Source of the DNA: a virus
IMG/VR virus record: IMGVR_UViG_3300046170_000454
Location: 1-64,000 of that record
Direction: 5' to 3' (one strand)
DNA length: 64,000 bases
The stretch's first letter is position 1. Each line of letters opens with the position of its first letter. Both the position numbers and the translations under genes were made by a program. The notes under the pieces are model-generated. The model worked only from the letters and a program-made list of their open reading frames with translations. It was not told the origin of the DNA and ran no database searches. This document shows, in pieces, positions 42,148-52,200 of this stretch.

Positions 42148-45100
42148 ATGTCTAACGCTAATAGGCCGTATTCGGGTACATGGCGACCCAACAGCAAGAA
42201 AATAGTCAGCTATACCCCTGACGCTCTAGTTTACCTTAACGGTATGGCAGAGCTACCTGGAGCAGACGGCGGTAATATTAGGTTCGATATCCAAAAGTAT
42301 GTCACCCAAATCAGTGTAGACGGCGGAGTAGAGAGCGGTGCGACCTCAGCTTCCCTTACGCTATCAATCCCGCGCTTTGAGAGTGCTAAGATATACAAAG
42401 ACGGAGGGATCATCTTCCATACAGGTATGGAGGTACATATTTATGCTAGAGGCTATTTCCCCACAAAAGGGCTCGTTAAAGTAGAAGGTCTACCGCAGAG
42501 CAAAGAGTTGCCTCAGTATCCCTACTACCACATATTCCACGGTGTGGTGACGAGCGTTTCTTTTGACTACAGCGGAGGTAACTACTCCGCGTCTCTAAGC
42601 TGTAGCTCTATGTTACACTTTTGGAGCTATCAATATATCTCTACGAGCGGGTCGGTCTTCGGCGCTCGACCTACAAACTCAGGTATCCGCACTACCTTGA
42701 GAGGGCATAACTTCGCTAACAAGAATGCCTACGAGGTTTTGTATACCCTGTATCGCGATTTCCAAGGCGCGGCACACGGTGTCTCTTGGACTTTCTCTCA
42801 AAAGACTAACATTAACGCGACATTCCAAAACCAAGACCTTTACTCAATCAACTTAGAGTATTGGAAGCGCAGGTTCTCTACTCGGCTTTACGGTTTAAGG
42901 ATGTACGGCGCGTCGGGTCAGCTCTACTCCGCGACCCAACAAGCCTTCCTCTCAGGGCTTAACCGAAGCCAAGCTAAGAACCTTATTAAAAACTCTCGCG
43001 TAGGTACAGAGTTTAAATATATGGAAGCCAGCTCTGTGCTCCGAGCCGCTTACGACTTGGGTTTGATTAGAGTAAACCCTGAGACAGGTAAGATTGTAGG
43101 AGGCGCTGATCAAATCGCGGCGGTGTTGCCCAGCTTCACGGTGTCACCCGTTGAAATCTCAGCTTATGTAGATGACGTGAGCGCATGGGGTAGTGTTAAC
43201 TTCTTTGAGTCTACCTACGAGTCAAAGATGGACATGGCGAATAAGATTAAGGAGATGACGGACTTCGAGTTTTATCAAGATATGGACGGAGACTTGGTAT
43301 TCAAACCTCCGTTTTACAACTTAGATACCTCATCAAGTAGAGTATATCGCATAGAGCCTGAAGACATCATTAACCTCAGCTTCACCGAAAACGAGCCCGA
43401 AGCGACTTACTACGTAGTGAGGGCAGGACATTGGCAACAGATACAGGGCTTAGGGATGGAAGGCGAATGGGGTGTCTCAGGGCGCTATGTAGACTACCGA
43501 CTTGTCGCCCAATATGGCTGGCGACAGGGCGACTTTGAGACTCACTACTATAACACCCCTAAGTCAGCTTTCTTCGCGGCAGTTGCGAAAATGGCTGTTG
43601 CTAACTCGAAGATTAATACCGCGAGCCTCACAATACCTTTTAGACCTGAGCTTAGAGCTGGCTACCCTGTTTATATTTCACACATAGACACCTTTTATTA
43701 CGTAGAGAGCCTCAGCCACAGCTTCTCTTATGGAGGTCAGTGTACGACCTCCATACAGCTCACAGCGCGGAGAAGAAAGTTTCACGCTCCTCGAAATACG
43801 AGAGAGGCTTCGCGAGGAAACTCTGCGGTAGATACTGTGGACTTGTCGAGATTAGACCTCCCCCCAACGCCTATCATCACCTCAAAGGATAATCACCCTA
43901 AAGAAGTAGGCTTTCCGAACGTAGTAATGGCGCTTGATCCGACTCTTGTTAACCCTTTGTTCTACGTTACCGACGACGGGACAGATTATAAAGACCGTAA
44001 TGTTGTCCTTAATCTTATAAAGAAAGCGGAGAGCCTTAATATTATCAGCCCTGTAGTGTCATCAGGCATCTACGACAAAGACATCTACAACTACTACAAA
44101 GTCTCTTATGACGATGAGCAGGATGTTATGTTTAATGTCCAAGAAATCGTCACTCAGGCGAAACAGTACGGGACAACTTTAGAGCGAACCGACCAAGAGC
44201 TTTATGGGATACCTAAAAGCAAACGGCGCAAGCGAAGGAAAGAAGGTTTTGTAGAGCAAAAGGCTACGCTTGAGAGTCAAATCTTTAGGGAGCAGGCTAA
44301 GATAGACAGCCTAGACTCTAGTAGCGAACAGGTTAAGTTTAGAAAAGCAAGCGCCCAGCTAACAAAGCTCAAAAATAAGCTCGCACGAATAGACGAGAAA
44401 ATCCTCAGCCTTGACACAGAGCTTAAGCAACAGAGACAGGGCTCACAAGCGAGTCAAGGGTTCGGCTTCTTTGAGCTGTTTGAGCAAGTGTCTTCTCAAG
44501 TCAGAGGCGGTGAAGACGTAGACCGTTCTGCGACTCTGCTTGAAGTGCTCTCGGATAAGAAATCTCAGTTTACAAACGACTCTATAGCTGGCTCTTACCG
44601 ATATTACTCTTCCGCGCACCCTAACCCTGAGCAACAAGGAGTCTCTCCTGTCCGTAACATGTCGGGAATAGGCATGGAAGAAGGGGAGACAAGCTCTGAC
44701 GGTGTAGACATTAGAGATGGTTTTGTTAAAGAGGCTAACCTTGTCGGTGTTGTTGCGCCGAAACAGTTTAAGTCCACTCCAAACCTCGCTAACCCTTTCG
44801 AGAGCGTCGGGATCGACACTAAAAACTATGGTGAGATCGAGCTCGCAGGTAAACAAGTGAAGAGAGGGCTCGTAATCTTAAAGGCAGGTAAGAAAAAAGA
44901 AGAGACACCGACTCACGACATAAGAGCAATCTCTTTTCAAGACCACAGTATGAGCTACAAGTCTAAGCAGATAAGTATAAAAAATAAGACGGTCTTTGAC
45001 AGCGTTCGCGCTCAAAGCGTCTTAACGCGGTCTTTGACGGCGCTCTACAAGAAAAAACTGAGGAAAAACAGCGAGGAGCATCTAAATACTGCTCTGTTAG

Positions 45101-46329
45101 GAGTTTTTGATGAGGAGTTACTAAATGATTACGAAAATACCTCCAGCTTCTCAGACCTCGAAAATAACGCCGATAACTATAGCAGAGATGCTCTAATCGG
45201 TAGTGAAGAAGAGATAAAAGTGTTCCGCAAGGGGGTAGACTTGACTACCCTCACTGTGGGAGGGGCTTTCAAAGCGACAGGCTTAAAGCATTTTCGCTCA
45301 TTCCTGAGTTACCTTGCGAAGTACATGGCAAAGTTTTACAGCGCAAAGTGGGCTCTAGTTTGGATAACAGAGGTTATTGAGAATCCTAATCTTGTTGATT
45401 TCGCTCCTAAAGAGGGTGAGGCTCTAACTAAGGATCAGAGGTTGAGGCGAAACTCAACCAATAGACATATTATGATCAAAGGCGGGGCAGTGTTTAATAT
45501 CAAAAGCACTAAGACTTTAAACACCCTCATCAAATCTTTAACTCGGAAAGAAAAAACTGAGGAGACGGAAAAGGTAGACGTACAAACTCCCGTTTTCCCT
45601 GTATCCGACAATGGGGGTTATGAGGTTATTGGTTCTTTCCCTTACGGTAGAGGGCTTTCCATAGAGCCTGGGGCTAACTGGTCTAAGCTCGCGGGAGGCT
45701 ATGACTACGACCCTCTTAGTAATGCAGACCCTGAGATTGTAGACGGCTTAATCAAAGCCGTCTACACGTCCTCTAAAAGCAGTGCGGCAACTGAATTAGA
45801 GGTAAGGCTGAAAGAGGGTCTTACGAGTGCTGAAGCAGGCACAAAGGCATCCAAAATCTCAGACTTTATCGCAGAGTTAGGCTCTCGTACAGACGGTAAC
45901 GAAAGTAGGGACGCACAGATCACTAGTGGCTTAAGAAACTTAGTCGTAGATCGACGCAATGCTCCGACAAAGATTAGCCCTGCCAACAACGCGTTGAGGT
46001 TAACAGATATACAGCCTTTACATGACTTGAGAGCTCCGAGCTCTTTCCGAGCCGCTGAAGAGTTGTTTGAGATCGAGGCTTTTAACGGAGAAAACTTCAT
46101 CGCCATTGAGGGTGTCGATCAAATCACGGCATGGTCTAAGGATCAAGTCGCTCAAGTATCAGGCCGTTGGAAGGAGCGTCAAGACCTCCTTAGAGGGACT
46201 TCAATAGGTGGTAATCGGCCTGATAAAGAAAACCCTATACAGGCTGTCATCAGTGGCTTTAATCAAGCTGTTGATAACGCGAATAACCGAGCAGATAATA
46301 TCTCTGACCTTTTCGGGGAGGACGAATGA
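42148..46329 (+). CDS. baseplate hub protein (gp27/late control D-like)
   Basis: A 1,393-residue protein. The first about 560 residues have the order of hub proteins: beta-rich domains (ISVDGGVESGATSASLTLSI, HIFHGVVTSVSFDYSGG), a middle segment with a DFEFYQDMDGDLVFKPPFYN strand pair (about 385-404), and YYVESLSHSFSYGGQC, where family proteins close the ring. The central part (about 690-780) is a charged coiled coil (EKILSLDTELKQQRQ) and the C-terminal about 500 residues are unassigned. It directly precedes the spike gene with an ATGA overlap, the usual hub-spike order. The large C-terminal extension is unusual for a hub protein. Confidence 0.6.
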   Translation: MSNANRPYSGTWRPNSKKIVSYTPDALVYLNGMAELPGADGGNIRFDIQKYVTQISVDGGVESGATSASLTLSIPRFESAKIYKDGGIIFHTGMEVHIYARGYFPTKGLVKVEGLPQSKELPQYPYYHIFHGVVTSVSFDYSGGNYSASLSCSSMLHFWSYQYISTSGSVFGARPTNSGIRTTLRGHNFANKNAYEVLYTLYRDFQGAAHGVSWTFSQKTNINATFQNQDLYSINLEYWKRRFSTRLYGLRMYGASGQLYSATQQAFLSGLNRSQAKNLIKNSRVGTEFKYMEASSVLRAAYDLGLIRVNPETGKIVGGADQIAAVLPSFTVSPVEISAYVDDVSAWGSVNFFESTYESKMDMANKIKEMTDFEFYQDMDGDLVFKPPFYNLDTSSSRVYRIEPEDIINLSFTENEPEATYYVVRAGHWQQIQGLGMEGEWGVSGRYVDYRLVAQYGWRQGDFETHYYNTPKSAFFAAVAKMAVANSKINTASLTIPFRPELRAGYPVYISHIDTFYYVESLSHSFSYGGQCTTSIQLTARRRKFHAPRNTREASRGNSAVDTVDLSRLDLPPTPIITSKDNHPKEVGFPNVVMALDPTLVNPLFYVTDDGTDYKDRNVVLNLIKKAESLNIISPVVSSGIYDKDIYNYYKVSYDDEQDVMFNVQEIVTQAKQYGTTLERTDQELYGIPKSKRRKRRKEGFVEQKATLESQIFREQAKIDSLDSSSEQVKFRKASAQLTKLKNKLARIDEKILSLDTELKQQRQGSQASQGFGFFELFEQVSSQVRGGEDVDRSATLLEVLSDKKSQFTNDSIAGSYRYYSSAHPNPEQQGVSPVRNMSGIGMEEGETSSDGVDIRDGFVKEANLVGVVAPKQFKSTPNLANPFESVGIDTKNYGEIELAGKQVKRGLVILKAGKKKEETPTHDIRAISFQDHSMSYKSKQISIKNKTVFDSVRAQSVLTRSLTALYKKKLRKNSEEHLNTALLGVFDEELLNDYENTSSFSDLENNADNYSRDALIGSEEEIKVFRKGVDLTTLTVGGAFKATGLKHFRSFLSYLAKYMAKFYSAKWALVWITEVIENPNLVDFAPKEGEALTKDQRLRRNSTNRHIMIKGGAVFNIKSTKTLNTLIKSLTRKEKTEETEKVDVQTPVFPVSDNGGYEVIGSFPYGRGLSIEPGANWSKLAGGYDYDPLSNADPEIVDGLIKAVYTSSKSSAATELEVRLKEGLTSAEAGTKASKISDFIAELGSRTDGNESRDAQITSGLRNLVVDRRNAPTKISPANNALRLTDIQPLHDLRAPSSFRAAEELFEIEAFNGENFIAIEGVDQITAWSKDQVAQVSGRWKERQDLLRGTSIGGNRPDKENPIQAVISGFNQAVDNANNRADNISDLFGEDE

Positions 46330-46550
46330 TACCACAGGGCGCAGAAACAACTTACATCAACAGCACTACCCCTCTTAACATCGCCAATGAAAGCGGTAGC
46401 CGAGGTTGGGGTCAGTGGGGTTTGGCGATCTTTAAGATTACCCACGTCAACTTTGAAGAAGGGTATGTTCATTTACACTCGAAGACTAAAGAGTCCGAAA
46501 CTTTTGAGTTTAAAGCGCCAATAACATTCCCCTGGAGGCGGTCGCCGTAG
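46326..46550 (+). CDS. baseplate spike, upstream frame (first OB-fold strands)
   Basis: A 74-residue ORF coupled by ATGA to the hub gene. It contains the first half of an OB-fold (WGLAIFKITHVNFEEGYVHL, then KESETFEFKAPITFP) and then breaks into WRRSP and a stop, immediately after CCC TGG. In the +1 frame the sequence continues with GGGRRSFFGMMPCSGDYAVV, which is the second half of the same OB-fold. It is almost certainly the N-terminal 69 residues of the spike protein. Confidence 0.7.
   Translation: MIPQGAETTYINSTTPLNIANESGSRGWGQWGLAIFKITHVNFEEGYVHLHSKTKESETFEFKAPITFPWRRSP
46530..46536 (+). other. +1 frame break at Pro-Gly (CCC TGG A) in the spike gene
   Basis: TTC CCC TGG AGG CGG TCG CCG TAG ends the first frame. 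Skipping one base gives CCT GGA GGC GGT CGC, so ITFP is followed by GGGRRSFFGMM and the OB-fold continues. The break lies in the middle of a single domain, so independent translation of the second part from the ATG at 46561 would give a damaged fold. Confidence 0.8.
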
Positions 46551-48648
46551 TTTCTTTGGGATGATGCCTTGTAGCGGAGATTACGCCGTCGTCGCCTTTG
46601 CCCCTAAAGAAAGTGACGGCAGAGCTTCAGCTCGACAGCCTGTCATCGTCTCTTATTTCCCGCCTCCATCATGGCTCGCGAGAGATTGGGTTGTAGGGCA
46701 AGACTTCTCTCCTGAAGAAGGTCAGATGGAAACAGGGGCTGATCGAGACGATCTCAAAGGGTTTGCTTCTCGTATACGTTTTAAGATGCGCCACCTTGAA
46801 GAAGGTGAGGCTCTTATCTCTTCAAGGCAAGGCGCTGACCTCCACTTAGATGAGAGCGTGACGATCACGAACCGTAGAGCTAACGAGATTATTCTTAGAG
46901 ATCAAGATCAGGCTTTGGTCACGCGCTCATTACAACAGTTCCATAGTCTCGCGGGCGCACGCGTGTACGCAGGCATGGTGCAACGGGACGCTAGGCTCTT
47001 ACCGACTCAAATGTTCTCTGATGGGCTTGATTGGGGTCACTCTTATGAAAACATAGAGGAAGGGCTGTTTGACGATGACTTCCTCACACCGTCCTACCTC
47101 TTCTATCCTCCCGTAGGAGAAGAAGAAAACTACAGCGGTGAGACAGCGTTTGAGAGATCAGGCGGTATTACGTTTGCGAAGGACTTAAACCCTTATGAGT
47201 TTTTACAGTGGGGGCTCTTCATCGACTCAGACGGCTTCAGGTTAGACGAAAACCTTGAAGACTATTCCTCTTACGGAGGTAAAGTCTTCTATAGAGTTGG
47301 AGATAGCTCTGTTAACTACGAAAACAGCTATACCTCAAGCCCCTTAAGTGAAAACTCCCTGACAGAATACCGCATAGAGCTAAAGCACACCTCTAACGGA
47401 ACACTCCCTGTTACGGAGCAAACTGATGGGTTTGATGCTGATAACTATCCTAACAACGGCGAGTCAGACCCTATTCCCAACTTCGTAGAGATGGTGTTAG
47501 GCACGCTTGTCGGTAACGACCCGTTCACAGAAGCAGGCAAAGAAAAGTACGGAGCGCCTCTTGTGCCGATTGTCTTTGACGGAGATAACCTCGTTAAGGA
47601 TTTCGTAATAGGCACAGATCGCCCGCTCAACGACCAGTCTGCTTTTAGCTTAATCGTGACACCTCCTGTTGATGTGAGAGGTAGAGGAGCGTTTAGGGAA
47701 AGCTCTTTCATCACCGTCACAAAGGAAGGTAAGTTTTTAGCGAGCTTTGTTGGTAGCAGAGCAGACAACGCTTTCGAGCTTTACTCCTTAGGGGGCATGA
47801 GGCTTGGTACAGGTGAAGGCTATAAGCTCACGGCAGACAAAGAAATCGAGCTCATCTCTAAAGAGGGGAGTCTTACGGGTAATGTTGGCGTTAACATTAG
47901 GTCTGAGGGGGGCGCAGTAAGCATCTTCGGTGGAGGTAAAGTAACCACTGCCCAGGCTGTCGAGAACGCGCCTGATGTGCTGATTGAAGGCAGAGGTCTT
48001 ATACAGCTTAAAGCCGCTAACAAGGTTAAAGTCTCGGCGCAGACATTTGATCTATCTGACACTCAGAATATTGAGATCAATACGGGGGGCGCATATCAGG
48101 TTTCTTCTGCTGGAGGATACGCGATATCTGCGGAGAATGGGTCTGAAAACTACACGAACGGACACTCTCTTAATATTAGCTCTAACTTACCTACGAGCGG
48201 TGCGAGCCGTCAGGTTAACATTACGAACCTTCCGACAAACCCGAAGGCTGACAGCTACCTCAACACTTTTGGTAACCGCGAAGAAACACTCGTTGCTGGA
48301 GAACACAGCACAACGGTTGAAGTGGGGAGACAGGTTTACACGACAACTTTAGGCCAATCTGAGCTTGGAGCAGGGCTCTCTTCAGCTTCCTTTGACTCCG
48401 CTACAGGGATAACTGTTAACACACCTCAAAAGATGGCGGTTAATGTCACAGCTACCCTCTCTATGACGGCAGGAGGTGCTGTTAACATTACCTCCTCTGC
48501 CAAAGCAACCGTATCCGCTAACTCAATCAGTCTCGTCACGGGGGCTCTAGGCGGAGGGGTAGTCAGCTCAACGGATTTAGACCCGTTGTCAGGCAAGCCA
48601 TTATCAACTTATAATATGGGGAGCTCGACTGTAAGACTCTCTCCATAA
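46534..48648 (+). CDS. baseplate spike (gp5/gpV/VgrG-like), downstream frame
   Basis: This frame encodes about 704 residues: the second half of a gp5-type OB-fold (RSFFGMMPCSGDYAVVAF, then QPVIVSYFP), a central region with many Asp and Tyr residues, and a C-terminal about 250 residues with the repeated short strands of a triple beta-helix (NVGVNIRSEGGAVSIFGGGK, IEINTGGAYQVSSAG, VNVTATLSMTAGGAVNIT). Such spikes puncture the outer membrane. The first ATG (46561) falls inside the OB-fold, so the frame most likely continues from the 74-residue ORF at 46326 (773 residues in all). Confidence 0.75.
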   Translation, partial: GGGRRSFFGMMPCSGDYAVVAFAPKESDGRASARQPVIVSYFPPPSWLARDWVVGQDFSPEEGQMETGADRDDLKGFASRIRFKMRHLEEGEALISSRQGADLHLDESVTITNRRANEIILRDQDQALVTRSLQQFHSLAGARVYAGMVQRDARLLPTQMFSDGLDWGHSYENIEEGLFDDDFLTPSYLFYPPVGEEENYSGETAFERSGGITFAKDLNPYEFLQWGLFIDSDGFRLDENLEDYSSYGGKVFYRVGDSSVNYENSYTSSPLSENSLTEYRIELKHTSNGTLPVTEQTDGFDADNYPNNGESDPIPNFVEMVLGTLVGNDPFTEAGKEKYGAPLVPIVFDGDNLVKDFVIGTDRPLNDQSAFSLIVTPPVDVRGRGAFRESSFITVTKEGKFLASFVGSRADNAFELYSLGGMRLGTGEGYKLTADKEIELISKEGSLTGNVGVNIRSEGGAVSIFGGGKVTTAQAVENAPDVLIEGRGLIQLKAANKVKVSAQTFDLSDTQNIEINTGGAYQVSSAGGYAISAENGSENYTNGHSLNISSNLPTSGASRQVNITNLPTNPKADSYLNTFGNREETLVAGEHSTTVEVGRQVYTTTLGQSELGAGLSSASFDSATGITVNTPQKMAVNVTATLSMTAGGAVNITSSAKATVSANSISLVTGALGGGVVSSTDLDPLSGKPLSTYNMGSSTVRLSP

Positions 48649-48658
48649 GAAAAGTTTA

Positions 48659-49261
48659 ATGAAACTGACACCCGCCACACTAAATCAAGCAATCCTCTCT
48701 AATAGCACTTTCAAAGGATTAAGCTGGGGCATCCTAGCTTCCGCCATTTCGACAGGGGTCGCAACATGGGTAAACGCACCCTCTAACATTACATTCCAAG
48801 GTACTGCGACAGGCTCTGTGGGAGGGAGAGGGGAAGTCAACGGAGTGACTACGTTCCCCCCTTCTCCGAGCTTTGTCGCCACCGCCACTAAAGCAAGCGG
48901 TCTAAAAGGGCCTATCGCTTTAGAGCTCTATAAAGCAGTAGGGCTCGCGTGCGCTTCTTCTATGAGTGGCATCGTATACAAAGGGCAGTCGTCAGGTATT
49001 GTTGCAGGGGTTGATGCCACAAAAGTAACAGTCGCTAACGTGCCTACATTAGAGGCTTCTTTACTTAGCGCGATTGAGTCAGCTTTTGTTTCAAGTGGGG
49101 GCTCTCCTCAGCTTAATCAATCTTTATTATCTAAAGGTATTAGTGTAGCTTTAGGGCAACAAACCCTATTAGGATTTGGCGTTGGTGCAGTAACCCCTGT
49201 CCCACCAGCCGCCGTGTCCGTTTTAATCGGCTCTGCGCCTACTTTTAGCATAATCGGATAA
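48659..49261 (+). CDS. hypothetical tail/spike-associated protein
   Basis: A 200-residue Ala/Gly/Ser/Val-rich protein with low charge. LAILSNSTFKGLSW-like N-terminal helices (residues 8-24) are followed by GTATGSVGGRGEVNG and FPPSPSF, and the C-terminal half repeats small hydrophobic strands (ISVALGQQTLLGFGVGAVTP). Composition suggests a structural component placed after the spike. No family was recognised; only a weak purine run precedes the ATG. Confidence 0.5.
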   Translation: MKLTPATLNQAILSNSTFKGLSWGILASAISTGVATWVNAPSNITFQGTATGSVGGRGEVNGVTTFPPSPSFVATATKASGLKGPIALELYKAVGLACASSMSGIVYKGQSSGIVAGVDATKVTVANVPTLEASLLSAIESAFVSSGGSPQLNQSLLSKGISVALGQQTLLGFGVGAVTPVPPAAVSVLIGSAPTFSIIG

Positions 49262-49270
49262 GGTTAAGAC

Positions 49271-52200
49271 ATGAGTGAGCTTTTCAAAGGTGTTGTATTA
49301 GAAGGCGTAAAGAGCGCAGACTCGAACGCGAGCACCACAAACGAGGCGGAGATTAAAGTCGTTAGAGACTTTAAGCAGAAGGGCGATCTGTTCAGCGGGT
49401 TTTCCGCAAACTTCCTTAACACACTGCCCGACTTTATTGACCTGCGTGCTGAGATTTACCGAAGCGCAAACCTCTCTGAGGAGCAACTAGAAGAATACTT
49501 TGTGTGGGCGGCTAACTCTTCTAACCTCGCCCTTGACCCTACAAAAGTGTTAGACAACGCTGAAGTAACCTTCAGGTATCTTAATCTTACGATTAGACAG
49601 GGACTAGCCGATCCTTATAATGACGCAACTAACGAGTTTCTTGTCCACGATTTGCAAGGGCTCAAAGTAGATACGCTCCTGTCCCTCACTGCCTTAATCA
49701 ATGGCGACCCTGTAGAGTTTACTAGTCTCCATTTTGACTTTAACTCAACCAGCGGTAAGGTTACGCTAAAGAACACTACCGAGATGAGAAACCTTACCGA
49801 GAGCGGTGCGAACCAAGCCGCTCTCTCACAAGGTAGGGGAGACACAATCACGGGCGCTACCTATACCGTAGAAGACGCTCGCTTTTGGTGGACTAAGAAT
49901 GACCCTAATCAGTCGCGTTTTAAATGGGATGGTGCAACTCGTAACTGGACTCTCATTAAAGGTTCTAAACCTGTTAATCTAGGACAGCTCACCTCAGAGT
50001 CCTTTACACTGAGTCCCTTACCGACATGGATTAGTCAAGGTGAGTTTCTCGACGGTGAGTCAAATGATCTCTATGCTACATTAAGATTAGGAGATGCCCC
50101 TAATGAAGCGTCTGTACCCGTAGCTTCTATGAGTAAGGAGTATTCAGGTGTCCTTGCAGTATCTCAAACACAGCTCGATAACGAAGAAATCACCTTCGAT
50201 GATTATAACCCGCCTCTTTCAGGGTTGTTGTCTGTCGAGAGTGGTCAAATTCTATTCAATCCGACTTTCGTAGAGGCTTATTACGGATCAACCCTTTGGT
50301 ACTCGACCTTAAACCTTAATGAAGAAAACGACGGTGTTGTCGGCACGTTCGGTGAAGACCTTTATATTAGCCCTCCCCCTCCCCCTCAAAGCCGACCTAT
50401 GCTCCACATCGGCAACCGCAAGCCTCTCTCCGTTACTCTAGTAGATACAGAGACTCTTTTAAGCGGGCTTACCTTGCTAGAGGGTCACGTAGGAGTCGCC
50501 CTCTCTACGGGAAAGCTCAAGTTTAGCGATGTTGATCTAGCTAAGGTTGACATCACTAGCAACTCCTTTAATAGGTTGTATGTAGGCGCTCAAGTCCTCT
50601 ATAACGGCATCGCCCTGAATAAAGAGCCTTTGCCCGTAAAATACCCTGTGACGTTAAGGAACGAAAACGGGCAAGAGGTCAATAGCCTTGCCAAGAGCAC
50701 AAAACTAAGAATACCTCCCTCAACACTGTCTGAAGACGGTTACCTCACAAGTGGGTATCTCGGTGATCCTGATAAAACAGGTACAAAACCTAACAGCTCT
50801 GGCACACCTACCTTTAGACCTAACGGGTGTGGGCTCGTAACATCTGCTCAAGGTGTAGGAGACTTCTTTATTTACACGGAGAACGCTTGTTTAGAGCGAG
50901 TTAAGGTGGTCGATAGGGTAAGCGATCTTCCTAAGCGTAAGGAGATAAAAGAAAGCTCTGCTTTCGTTGCGCTAGAGGCAGACGGTGTAGGTCTGCCTAC
51001 TCATGCTCCTTCGACATGGCAAAAGTCTAATCAAGGTGGGCGCATTTTATTTAGACAGAGCGAGCTAGTGCCGAGCCGTTACGTTGGAGGGAGAGAGCTT
51101 GTCTCTAAGAAAAGATCCCTATTTGATCTTAAAGAGGGAGACAGCCTCCACTTCCATAAAGACAACGCTTACATACGCTGGAGCTATGTAAGCGGTAATC
51201 TTATAGGTAGCCTTAATAGCGTTTTAGGAGAAGGTGTCAGCGTAAGTCTGATTAACCGATACCTTGTCATTAGAGTAGAGGCGGGGACAACCTTAGAGTT
51301 GAGCCCTTACGACAATAACGGCGACAAAGACACCTCTGCGATTGAAGCCTTTGGATTACCTGTCTTTTATCACTCCGATCACACATGGAGTATTGAGTCA
51401 GGTGTTGCGCTTGGAGTGTACCGATCTCCCGTTAACTTAGACCTGTCTAGACAAGTTTCTGACTTTAAGTCTACGTCAATCGTTAACGATGTACCCATAG
51501 GAACAATCTCTCAGAGTCCTTTTCATTTCTTAGACTTTAATCCCCTAGAAGACGGTCTCGGCTACACTGAGATTGCCTTTTTCAAGTATGACAGCGGGAT
51601 ACGGCAAAAGATACTCTATCCGTTTGAAGATATCGCCTACAACTTCGAGGACAATCAGTTTAAGTGGATTGAGAGGGTCGCGAAGACGATCCCTATTCAA
51701 AGACCTACCGTCAATATCTCTTTAGGAGACACTCAGATACTGAGCGGGAGCACCGCACCTGAGCTTGGAGGTTTCGTCAAATATTCAGACGGCGTTAACG
51801 ACTATGAACAGTTAACATTAGGGTTAGATTACGTGGTCAGTGAGCCTCAAGGACAGATCACTCTCATTGAGTCTTTTCGTAACTCGCTGGCTACGGGTCT
51901 TGTGTCTTGCAACTCGTTCGGACTCATAAAAAACACTTCTGTTAGTTTCTTTGCAGATGTCGTAGAGGGTCAAGTCTTAAAGCTCGCCCTTAGCTCAGGT
52001 ATTCGTTATGTACGCGTCAACTATAACAGGCAAAACGGAGTCGTAGAGACTAATCTTAAAGTTGAAGAGGATAATGTCTTCTGCACGATCCTTAAAGATG
52101 ACACTAACCGCGATAGCTTGTTCGCGGAGGTCTTTTACGAGCCCTTCAACCATCTTAATGAAGATCCTCTCATTGTCAGAAAACTGGCACCCGTACCTGA

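Noticed and set aside
44443-44856. Minus-strand open frame of 137 codons inside the hub gene
   Set aside because: It is opposite to a well-supported coding region, has no matching ribosome binding site and an Arg/Val-rich composition typical of a reverse-strand shadow.
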